From assembly GCF_008312835.1 (NCBI RefSeq), contig NZ_VSKS01000003.1:1-64000 (forward strand): DNA of 64,000 nucleotides, written 5' to 3'. The notes below the pieces were generated by a model. That model searched no databases. It was given only the letters and a program-made list of their open reading frames with translations, and was not told the origin of the DNA. Shown here in pieces: positions 1 to 7,329 of the stretch. The position numbers and the translations under genes are program-made. How positions within the stretch are numbered: the first letter of the stretch is position 1; every line of letters starts with the position of its first letter. The stretch is from Streptomyces marokkonensis. GTDB taxonomy: Bacteria; Actinomycetota; Actinomycetes; Streptomycetales; Streptomycetaceae.

Positions 1-376
1 GGCGTTGACTTTTGGCACGCTGTTGAGTTCTCAAGGAACGGACGCTTCCTTCGTACTCACCCTCTCGGGCTTTCCTCCGGGCGCTTCCCTTCGGTGTTTC
101 CGACTCTATCAGATCCTTTTCTCGACCTGACCCCCAGTCAGCGGGGTTTGTCTTCCCGGCCGTTGGGCCGTTCCGACGTCTCAAACCTTAGCGGCTCTCT
201 CCGTGTTTCCCAAATCGGGAGTGGGAATTCGAATTCGGGCACGCCGAAATCGATCCCGCTGGGAGGTCGTGCTGAGGTTTTGAGTGCCGCAGTCGCGGCG
301 GAAGGTGCTGCCGCAGAACCGTTACGGCCCCGTGGCAACCCGGAGAACTCTACGGATCGGCAGGGCGACTGTCAAC
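1..376 (-). promoter_or_regulatory. Promoters and leader of an rRNA operon running off the left edge (minus strand)
   Basis: Read on the minus strand, a near-ideal vegetative promoter lies just after the marR gene: TTGACA at 370-375 and TAGAGT at 347-352, with a 17-nt spacer. A second TAGAGT lies at 103-108 with a weak -35 region. The last 40 bases contain the actinobacterial pre-16S leader motif CCTTGAGAACTCAACAGCG (about 15-36), which precedes 16S rRNA. The 16S gene itself would lie left of position 1 and is not visible. The arrangement fits a multi-promoter Streptomyces rrn leader; the exact promoter number is inferred. Confidence 0.75.
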
Positions 377-395
377 CACCCCCGGCCAAGATCTT

Positions 396-944
396 TCAGT
401 CGAGGTCGGTGAGCCGTCCGCCGGCGTCCGGCTGGGCGTCCTCCACCCGCCGCAGCAGGCGAGTCAGGACCTCTCCCAGGGTGGCCCGCTCGTCCGGGTC
501 GAGGTCCTGGAGGAGGTCACCCTCGAAGACGGTGGCCATGCGCATGGCCTCCTGCCACTTCTCCCGGCCGGCCGGGGTGAGCTCCACGATCACGCGAACC
601 CGGTTGGTCTCGTCCCGGTCCCGGGTGACGAGGCCCTCCGCGACCATGCGATCGATGCGGTGCGTCATGGCGGCCGGTGTCAGACCCAGGCGCTTGGCGA
701 GGTCGCTCGGGCCCATGCGATACGGGGCGCCGGAGAGGACGAGGGCCTTGAGGACCTCCCAGTCGGCGTTGGTGATGCCGAGCTCGGCGGTCTGACGGCC
801 GTAGGCGACGTTCATGCGGCGGTTCAGCCGGGACAGCGCGTTGACGATCTTCTCGACCTGGGGGTCGAGGTCCTGGAACTCGCGCTGGTACGCGGCGATC
901 TGCTCTTCGAGTGTCGGCTCGCCGAGGCCGGAGGTGTCACCCAT
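396..944 (-). CDS. MarR family transcriptional regulator
   Basis: This 182-residue protein has the MarR layout: an N-terminal dimerisation helix (about 15-50), a winged helix-turn-helix (about 60-135, including LAKRLGLTPAAMTHRIDRM followed by a basic wing with DRDETNRVRV) and a C-terminal dimer helix. It is divergent from an MFS exporter gene 95-110 bp away, the classic layout in which MarR represses itself and the transporter. No ligand can be predicted. It is transcribed toward the rrn promoter region, and its stop lies only about 20 bp from the first rrn -35 box. The ATG has only a weak ribosome binding site, so the start is less certain than the family call. Confidence 0.9.
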   Translation of the reverse strand: MGDTSGLGEPTLEEQIAAYQREFQDLDPQVEKIVNALSRLNRRMNVAYGRQTAELGITNADWEVLKALVLSGAPYRMGPSDLAKRLGLTPAAMTHRIDRMVAEGLVTRDRDETNRVRVIVELTPAGREKWQEAMRMATVFEGDLLQDLDPDERATLGEVLTRLLRRVEDAQPDAGGRLTDLD

Positions 945-992
945 GCCCGCAGTATGGCACGTCCCTCCTTTGCCTTGAAGTCCTTCTCTGTG

Positions 993-1030
993 TAGTCTTT
1001 AGCATCGAACTTTAGCTTCTAAGTGTTCAG
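993..1030. promoter_or_regulatory. Putative MarR operator between divergent marR and MFS genes
   Basis: An AT-rich block in the divergent intergenic region holds two direct copies of CTTTAGC, at 997-1003 and 1010-1016. They form an imperfect inverted repeat around 1000-1021. Position and base composition suit a MarR operator overlapping both promoters. The assignment is inferred from location. Confidence 0.4.
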
Positions 1031-1054
1031 GTCTAACTAGTGAGAGAGGTGAAC

Positions 1055-2341
1055 GTGACCAGGGCGATGGGCGCAGCGATGCGCCGGATCCACGTGGGCA
1101 ACGCACTCAGCGCTTTCGGGCTGGGCTTCACGGTCCCGTATCTGTACGTCTACGTGGCGCAGGTGCGTGGGCTGGGGGCCATGACGGCGGGACTCGTGCT
1201 CGCCGTCTTCGCCGTGGCCGCGCTGATCGTGCTGCCGTTCGCCGGGCGTGCCATCGTCCGGCGGGGTCCGCTGCCGGTGCTGCTCGTCGCCCTCGTCACG
1301 GCCGCGGTCGGCGCACTGGGCCTGGGGTTGTCGGGCAGTGCGGCGGCGGTGCTGCTGTCGGCGTCGGCGCTCGGTGCCGGGCAGGCCGTCATGCAGCCGG
1401 CGCTCGCGACGATGATCGTCGACTGCTCCACCATGGAGACCCGGTCACGGGCGTTCGCCACGCAGTTCTTCCTGCAGAACCTCGGGCTCGGCGTCGGCGG
1501 TCTCATCGGCGGACACCTGGTGGACCCGACGGAAGCCGGCTCGTTCACTCTCCTCTTCTCCCTCGAGGCGGCGATGTTCCTGCTGCTGGTCGTGGTGATG
1601 GCGACGGTGCGGATGCCGCACTCGCCGCGCATCACGGACGCGCCGCGGCAGTCGGCCAGGGCGGGCTGGAAGGAGCTGCTGGGCAACCGGGCCATGGTGC
1701 AGCTCTGTGTGCTGGGCTTCGTGCTGTTCTTCGCGTGCTACGGACAGTTCGAGTCCGGGCTGAGCGCGTACGGTGTCGAGGCCGCCGGGATCTCCACCTC
1801 CGCGCTGGGCACGGCGCTGGCCGCGAACACGCTGGTCATCGTGGTGGCGCAGTTCGCGGTGCTGCGGTTCGTGGAGCGGCGCAAGCGGTCGCGCGTGATC
1901 GCGTCCGTGGGGCTGATCTGGGCCGTGGCGTGGGCCGTGGCCGGGTACGCGGGGCTCGGGAACGGGAGCCAGACGATGGCGACCGCCGCCTTCATCTCGA
2001 CGTACGCGCTGTTCGGGCTCGGGGAGGCGATGCTGTCGCCTACGCTCGCGCCGCTGGTCGCCGATCTCGCGCCGACCGGGATGGCCGGTCAGTACAACTC
2101 GGCGTTCGCCCTGGTGAAGCAGCTCGCGCTGGCCGTCGGTCCGGCGGTGGGCGGCCCGCTCGGCGCCTCGCTGCACGCTCCGTACATCGTGGTCTTCCTG
2201 CTGTTCTCGCTCGGCATCACCGTTCTGGCGGTGCGGCTGGGCAGGCAGCTCACGGAGGTGCAGAACCATCCGTCGGCGGTGCGCAGCCGTGTGGTGGCGC
2301 AGGGCGGCGCGGCGGCGGGACAGGCTCCGGCGCACGCCTGA
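1055..2341 (+). CDS. MFS transporter
   Basis: This is a polytopic membrane protein of about 430 residues with around 12 hydrophobic segments in two halves. It matches the drug-efflux type of the major facilitator superfamily: a basic motif-A-like loop after TM2 (FAGRAIVRRG) and a glycine-rich TM5 (NLGLGVGGLIGG). It is divergent from marR, which suggests inducible efflux of a toxic compound; the substrate is unknown. Three in-frame GTG codons occur at 1040, 1049 and 1055. The last is preceded by GAGAGG at a normal distance and was chosen. The C-terminal 40 residues are polar and cytoplasmic. Confidence 0.85.
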   Translation: MTRAMGAAMRRIHVGNALSAFGLGFTVPYLYVYVAQVRGLGAMTAGLVLAVFAVAALIVLPFAGRAIVRRGPLPVLLVALVTAAVGALGLGLSGSAAAVLLSASALGAGQAVMQPALATMIVDCSTMETRSRAFATQFFLQNLGLGVGGLIGGHLVDPTEAGSFTLLFSLEAAMFLLLVVVMATVRMPHSPRITDAPRQSARAGWKELLGNRAMVQLCVLGFVLFFACYGQFESGLSAYGVEAAGISTSALGTALAANTLVIVVAQFAVLRFVERRKRSRVIASVGLIWAVAWAVAGYAGLGNGSQTMATAAFISTYALFGLGEAMLSPTLAPLVADLAPTGMAGQYNSAFALVKQLALAVGPAVGGPLGASLHAPYIVVFLLFSLGITVLAVRLGRQLTEVQNHPSAVRSRVVAQGGAAAGQAPAHA

Positions 2342-2354
2342 GACAGGCGCGTCC

Positions 2355-4010
2355 CTAGGGGGCTGTCCTCGTCGGCCCCGGCAGGAGGAATTCGCACCAG
2401 ACCGCCTTGCCACCGCCCGGAGTGCGTCGGCTGCCCCAGGTGGAGGCGATCGTCGCGACGATGGCGATGCCCCGGCCGGACTCGTCGCCGGGTTCCGCGC
2501 GGCGGCGTCTCGGCAGGTGGTCGTCGCCGTCGGTGACCTCGATGATCAGGCGGCGGTCGGTGCGGCGCAGACGCAGCCGCATGGGGGGTGTGCCGTGCTG
2601 GAGGGAGTTGGCGACCAGTTCGCTGGTCGCCAGGACACCCAGGTCGTGCAGTTCCACGGGGAACCGCCAGCTGGTCAGGACGCCTGAGGCGAAGGCACGC
2701 GCGCGTGGCGCCGCCTCGACACCGCCGAGCAGTTCCAGCGCGGCGTTGCGGAAGAGCTCGCTCTCCGCTCCCTTGCGGGCCGGGTGCTGGAGGACCAGGA
2801 CGGCGACGTCGTCGTCGTGGTCCGGGGTCACGCCGGCCGAGCGGACCAGGCGGTCGCAGACGACCTGGGGGCTGCCGGTGGCTCCGGCCAGGGCGCGCTC
2901 CAGGGCGGCGATGCCCTCGTCCAGGTCCTCGTTCCGCCGCTCGACCAGGCCGTCCGTGTAGAGGACGGCGGTGGAACCGGGGCCGAGGGGAACGGAGCCG
3001 GAGGAGTGCATCCAGCCGCCGGTGCCCAGCGGGGGGCCGGTCGGTTCGTCGGCGCGCTGGACGGTGCCGTGCTCGTCGCGGACGAGGATGGGCAGATGGC
3101 CGGCGGAGGCGTACACCAGGCGGCCCTCGTTGGGGTCGTGGATGGCGTACGCGCAGGTGGCGATCTGGTTGGCGTCGATCTCCATGGCAAGGCCGTCGAG
3201 CAGCTGGAGGACCTCGTGCGGCGGGAGGTCGAGCCGCGCGTAGGCCCGTACGGCCGTACGAAGCTGTCCCATGACCGCCGCCGCCCGCACCCCTCGTCCC
3301 ATGACGTCGCCGATGACGAGGGCGGTGCGTCCGCCGCCCAGTGTGATCACGTCGTACCAGTCGCCGCCGACGGCGGCCTCGGTGCCGCCGGGGTGGTAGG
3401 TGGCGGCGATGCGCAGGTCGTCGGGCTCCTCGAGCTCCTGCGGGAGGAGGGAGCGCTGGAGCGTGACGGCGGTCTCGCGCTGCCGGCGCTCGCTGGCGCG
3501 CAGGCGTTCGGCGGCCTCGGCGTGGTCGGTGACGTCGGTGGCGAAGATCAGCACCCCGCGGCCGTCACCCTCGGCGACCGGGGTGCAGGTGAAGGTGTAC
3601 GAGCGGCCGTCGGGGGCCTTGCGCGACTTCACCGTGCGGGGCTTGCCGCTGCGCAGCACCTGGTCGAGGAGGGGCAGCAGGCCGAGTTCGTCGAGTTCGG
3701 GGAGGGCTCCGCGCGCGGGGGCGCCGATCGGCCGGATGCCGAAGGCCGCCGTGTAGGCGTCGTTGACGTAGGCGATGCGGTGGTCGGGACCGTGGACGAG
3801 GGCGACGAGGGAGGGGACGCGGTCCAGGACCTCGCGCACTCCGAGCTCGTCGACGGCGGGCACGGGCCGCACGTCGTCGGTGAGTCGTTCGGCGCGGGCC
3901 GCGGGCACGGAGCCCTCTCCCCGCCGGTCCGGGGAGACCGTCTGCTCGGTCCGCGCTGCGGCGCGGCGCTGCGTTCCGGGGAGCCGGGCGCTCCAGCGCG
4001 TGAAGTTCAC
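2355..4010 (-). CDS. PAS-SpoIIE phosphatase-HATPase regulator
   Basis: A 551-residue signalling protein. A PAS domain (about 50-150; IAYVNDAYTAAFG) is followed by a linker helix and a PP2C/SpoIIE phosphatase (about 180-400) with GGDWYD, GDVMGRG, SAGHLP and YTDGLVE metal-binding motifs. A C-terminal GHKL ATPase (about 415-545) has the N-box ELVANSLQHG and the G-box GRGIAIV and resembles RsbW-type anti-sigma kinases. Such fusions control sigma-factor partner switching in Streptomyces; the target is unknown. The open frame extends further upstream, but that part looks non-coding. A GTG at 4010 preceded by AAGGA and starting VNFTRW is the best start. Confidence 0.9.
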   Translation of the reverse strand: MNFTRWSARLPGTQRRAAARTEQTVSPDRRGEGSVPAARAERLTDDVRPVPAVDELGVREVLDRVPSLVALVHGPDHRIAYVNDAYTAAFGIRPIGAPARGALPELDELGLLPLLDQVLRSGKPRTVKSRKAPDGRSYTFTCTPVAEGDGRGVLIFATDVTDHAEAAERLRASERRQRETAVTLQRSLLPQELEEPDDLRIAATYHPGGTEAAVGGDWYDVITLGGGRTALVIGDVMGRGVRAAAVMGQLRTAVRAYARLDLPPHEVLQLLDGLAMEIDANQIATCAYAIHDPNEGRLVYASAGHLPILVRDEHGTVQRADEPTGPPLGTGGWMHSSGSVPLGPGSTAVLYTDGLVERRNEDLDEGIAALERALAGATGSPQVVCDRLVRSAGVTPDHDDDVAVLVLQHPARKGAESELFRNAALELLGGVEAAPRARAFASGVLTSWRFPVELHDLGVLATSELVANSLQHGTPPMRLRLRRTDRRLIIEVTDGDDHLPRRRRAEPGDESGRGIAIVATIASTWGSRRTPGGGKAVWCEFLLPGPTRTAP

Positions 4011-4182
4011 GAATCCTTGCCTCGTGTAGTTGTCGGCGGCCGGAAACCGGGACCGGCCGGGGCCCCGGGGGCCGCACCGGGGTGGGCGGGGCCCGCCCGC
4101 GGTGGTGGACCAGTCTGGCAGGGTGCCGACCGGGCCGACATCCCTCAGACGCCGGGCCTGTCGCTGAAGTTCCTGGGTCCGG

Positions 4183-5562
4183 TCAGGACGACCCCTTCGG
4201 GTTGTGCGGGGGGTCCTGAGAAGGCTTTCCACCGGCCGCCAGTTCGAACTCCGCACGGGGGTGCTCGAGTGACCCCAGGGAGACGATCTCCCGTTTGAAG
4301 AGCCCCGCGAGCGTCCATTCCGCGGCCACCCGTGCCTTCCGGTTGAAGGTCGGGATCCGGCTGAGGTGGTAGGTGCGGTGCATGAACCAGGCGAGGTAGC
4401 CCTTGAGCCTGCGCCCGTACACCTGGGCGACACCCTTGTGCAGGCCCAGGGAGGCGACGGAACCGGCGTACTTGTAGGCGTACGTCTCGAGCGGTTCGCC
4501 CCGCAGGGAGTGCAGGACGTTGTCCCCGAGGACGCGCGCCTGGCGGAGTGCGTGCTGCGCGTTGGGAGCGCACTCCCGCCCCGGCTCCCGCGCGGTGACG
4601 TCGGGCACGGCGGCGGCGTCCCCGGCGGCCCACGCGTGCGCGGCACCGTCGACGGCCAGTTCGGCGGTGCACTTCAGCCGCCCTCGGCCGTTCAGCGGCA
4701 GGTCGGTGGCGGCGAGGACGGGATGCGGCTTGACTCCGGCGGTCCACACGACCGTGCGGGTGGGGAAGCGCGACCCGTCGCTGAGCACGGCCACCCGGTC
4801 GGCGCAGGACTCCAGCCGGGTCTCGAGACGGACGTCGATGTTGCGCCGGCGCAGTTCGGTGACGGTGTACCGCCCCATCTCCTCCCCGACCTCGGGCAGG
4901 ATCCGCCCGGACGCCTCGACGAGGATCCACCTCATGTCCTCCGGCCGGATGTTGTGGTAGTACCGCGCGGCGTAACGGGCCATGTCCTCCAGCTCGCCGA
5001 GCGCCTCGACCCCCGCGTAGCCGCCCCCGACGAAGACGAACGTGAGGGCGGCGTCCCGGAGGGCGGGATCTCGGGTGGAGGAGGCGATGTCCATCTGCTC
5101 CAGCACGTGGTTGCGCAGACCGATGGCCTCCTCGACGGTCTTGAAACCGATGGCGTGTTCGGCGAGCCCGGGGATCGGCAGTGTGCGCGACACGGAGCCG
5201 GGGGCGAGCACCAGCTCGTCGTAGGCGATCTGCCGCCCTCCCGTTCCCTCCTCGTCGGTGGCGAGGGTGCTGATGGTCGCGGTGCGCTTCGCGTGATCGA
5301 TGGCGGTGGCCTCGCCGATGATGATGCGGCACCGGTCGAGAACCCGACGCAGTGGTACGACGACATGGCGAGGAGAAATGGCCCCGGCGGCCGCTTCGGG
5401 GAGAAAGGGCTGGTACGTCATGTACGGGTCCGGAGAGACGACCGTGATCTCGGCCTCGCCCCGCCCGAGTTCCCGTTTCAGCTTCCGCTGGAGACGCAGG
5501 GCCGTGTACATCCCGACGTAGCCGCCGCCGACAACGAGAATGCGCGCACGTTCCTTCACCAT
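4183..5562 (-). CDS. ndh: Type II NADH dehydrogenase (NAD(P)/FAD-dependent oxidoreductase)
   Basis: About 459 residues with two dinucleotide folds: an N-terminal FAD site (VVGGGYVGMYTAL) and a central NADH site (VFVGGGYAGVEALGELE). The second FAD motif is WAAGDAAAV, and the C-terminal membrane-anchoring region contains HRTYHLSRIPTFNRK. It would oxidise NADH and reduce menaquinone at the inner membrane face without pumping protons. The ATG at 5562, directly before KERARILVVGGG, matches family N-termini; upstream in-frame GTGs exist, so the start is moderately certain. It is divergent from the atrA-like gene, with a 376-bp gap. Confidence 0.88.
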   Translation of the reverse strand: MVKERARILVVGGGYVGMYTALRLQRKLKRELGRGEAEITVVSPDPYMTYQPFLPEAAAGAISPRHVVVPLRRVLDRCRIIIGEATAIDHAKRTATISTLATDEEGTGGRQIAYDELVLAPGSVSRTLPIPGLAEHAIGFKTVEEAIGLRNHVLEQMDIASSTRDPALRDAALTFVFVGGGYAGVEALGELEDMARYAARYYHNIRPEDMRWILVEASGRILPEVGEEMGRYTVTELRRRNIDVRLETRLESCADRVAVLSDGSRFPTRTVVWTAGVKPHPVLAATDLPLNGRGRLKCTAELAVDGAAHAWAAGDAAAVPDVTAREPGRECAPNAQHALRQARVLGDNVLHSLRGEPLETYAYKYAGSVASLGLHKGVAQVYGRRLKGYLAWFMHRTYHLSRIPTFNRKARVAAEWTLAGLFKREIVSLGSLEHPRAEFELAAGGKPSQDPPHNPKGSS

Positions 5563-5938
5563 CCCATGACGCACCCGCCGCTTGCGTTTGTCCACAGCCT
5601 CGACGGATTGTGTGACCGGACGTTCCCGTCCCCCGGGGTTGGCCGATTCTCCGACCCTCACGCCGTAAACGCAGGTCAGCATGTATGAAACCGCATCCAC
5701 CCCGGGGTACATTCAGGACGTATACGACTCGTGCTCCGATCGAGGGGCGCTCCGTGCGGAACCTGCCCCTTCTGAATTGACCCCCTCTCAACTATGTTCA
5801 TGTGTCGACGGGGTGCAGGAGACGTGCTCTTCGGGTCCGTGACGGGCGGAGCCGACCAGCAGGGCCGGTTCCACGCCCCGGACATCGAATGGCGGGGAGA
5901 AGTCTCCGGGGGGAGACGTCATTACCGGGGGAATACAT
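5563..5938. promoter_or_regulatory. Divergent intergenic region between ndh and the atrA-like gene
   Basis: This 376-bp region must hold promoters for both flanking genes. Close to the plus-strand start there is an imperfect stem (GGAGAAGTCTCC, then GGGGAGACGTC, about 5894-5920) and a GGGGGA ribosome binding site just before the ATG at 5939. No further gene was found. Confidence 0.5.
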
Positions 5939-6688
5939 ATGCATGTTCAGGGCTCTCATTGGTCTTCCGCCGTCGCGACCGGCGGCGCGCTGAGCGCGTC
6001 CACGGGCGCCTCGCGCGCGGACGGCGGGCGTACGACACCGCTGCGCGTGGACGCCCAGCGGAATCTGGAGCACGTGCTGCGTGCCGCCCGCGAGGTCTTC
6101 GGCGAGCTGGGCTACGGCGCTCCGATGGAGGACGTGGCACGCCGGGCACGGGTCGGTGTGGGCACGGTGTACCGGCGCTTCCCGAGCAAGGACGTCCTGG
6201 TGCGGCGGATCGCCGAGGAGGAGACCTCCCGGCTGACCGAACAGGCACGTACGGCGCTCGGCCAGGAGGACGAGCCGTGGTCGGCGCTGGCCCGCTTCCT
6301 GCGCACGTCGGTCGCCTCGGGCGCGGGGCGGCTGCTGCCGCCGCAGGTGCTGCGGGTGGGCGTGGCGGAGGAGCGCGGTCTGACGGACCACGCACGGCTG
6401 CCGCAGCAGCGGACGCAGGGGGCGGGTGAGCTGCGGCTGGTGCCGGAGCGGCCGGTGGGCGGCGCGGCGGAGGACGACGCGGGGGCGGCGCAGCTGCTCG
6501 ATGTCGTGGGGCAGCTGGTGGACCGGGCCCGGGCGGCGGGGGAGCTCCGGCCGGACGTGTCGGTGGCGGACGTGCTGCTGGTGATAGCCACGGCTGCGCC
6601 GTCCCTGCCGGATGCGGCGCAGCAGGCGGCGGCGTCGGCGCGGTTGCTGGACATCCTGCTCGACGGGTTGCGGTCGCGGCCGGCGTGA
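5939..6688 (+). CDS. atrA: TetR family regulator, AtrA-like
   Basis: This 249-residue protein has a 30-residue polar N-terminal extension, then a TetR-type helix-turn-helix at about 38-88 (ending VGVGTVYRRFPSKDVLV), followed by an all-helical ligand and dimer domain. Its position beside a type II NADH dehydrogenase and an asparagine-synthase-like gene matches AtrA of S. coelicolor. There AtrA activates actII-ORF4 and responds to N-acetylglucosamine metabolism. The equation with AtrA rests on remembered synteny and the N-terminus, not on an alignment. GGGGGA about 8 nt upstream supports the ATG. Confidence 0.8.
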   Translation: MHVQGSHWSSAVATGGALSASTGASRADGGRTTPLRVDAQRNLEHVLRAAREVFGELGYGAPMEDVARRARVGVGTVYRRFPSKDVLVRRIAEEETSRLTEQARTALGQEDEPWSALARFLRTSVASGAGRLLPPQVLRVGVAEERGLTDHARLPQQRTQGAGELRLVPERPVGGAAEDDAGAAQLLDVVGQLVDRARAAGELRPDVSVADVLLVIATAAPSLPDAAQQAAASARLLDILLDGLRSRPA

Positions 6689-7329
6689 CACGCGGGTGCG
6701 CCTGACGGGCGCGGGGCGCTTCTCGCAACCTGACGTTGGCGCCCCGTCGGCCAGGCAACAGAGCCCGGCGCTGACGGAGTGCCCGGCGTTGGTGTGGTCC
6801 GGCGGATGTTCGCGCGGCCCGGCGCCTACGGGGCGCCGTCGCGCCCACCCTCCCCCACTCTCGACTCCTCCCCCACTCTCGGCTTCGCTCGAGCGGGGGG
6901 ACCCCCATGAGCGGGGGGACCCCCATGAGCGGGGGGACCCCCATGAGCGGGGGGACCCCCATGAGCGGGGGGACCCCCATCGCCCCTGGGGGCACCTCCC
7001 AGGCCCTCAAGGCACTGGGGGAGGCACGACTGCCCGCGGAAGCGGGGGCCGCGGGAATGGCGCGGGGCCCGCGGGAGCGGCATCGGCCGCCTACGGCGCG
7101 GCATTGGCCGCCTACGGCGCGGAGGGGACGGGGCGGGGGTGTGCGCCCGCAGCGGCTGGTGCGACTCAGCGCCCCGCACCTCCACCGAGAGGCCCGATCG
7201 CACCAGTCCGAGGACGTACACCCCCGACCCGGCCCCGACCCACCCACCGGCAGAAGGCGCTACCCAAGCCCCCACCGGAGGGACAGCTGCGCCGCAGGCA
7301 CGGGGACGTCGGCCCCCACCGCAGGGGTG
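6689..7329. other. 641-bp intergenic region rich in short repeats
   Basis: No credible gene lies between the converging atrA-like and asparagine-synthase-like genes. It contains the five-fold 18-bp repeat, a GGGGGCACCTCCC...CACTGGGGGAGG stem-loop (about 6986-7027) and a tandem pair GGCCGCCTACGGCGCGGCAT (about 7086-7125). Open frames here come only from the repeats. The stem-loops could terminate both converging transcripts. Confidence 0.6.
6891..6980. repeat. Five tandem copies of an 18-bp palindromic repeat
   Basis: GAGCGGGGGGACCCCCAT is repeated five times with no visible change. Each unit contains a GGGGGACCCCC hairpin. Single copies of such sequence are common between Streptomyces genes; a perfect five-copy array is less usual. 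Confidence 0.9.

Noticed and set aside
6891-6980. CRISPR array
   Set aside because: The repeats are directly adjacent without spacers and no cas gene is near.
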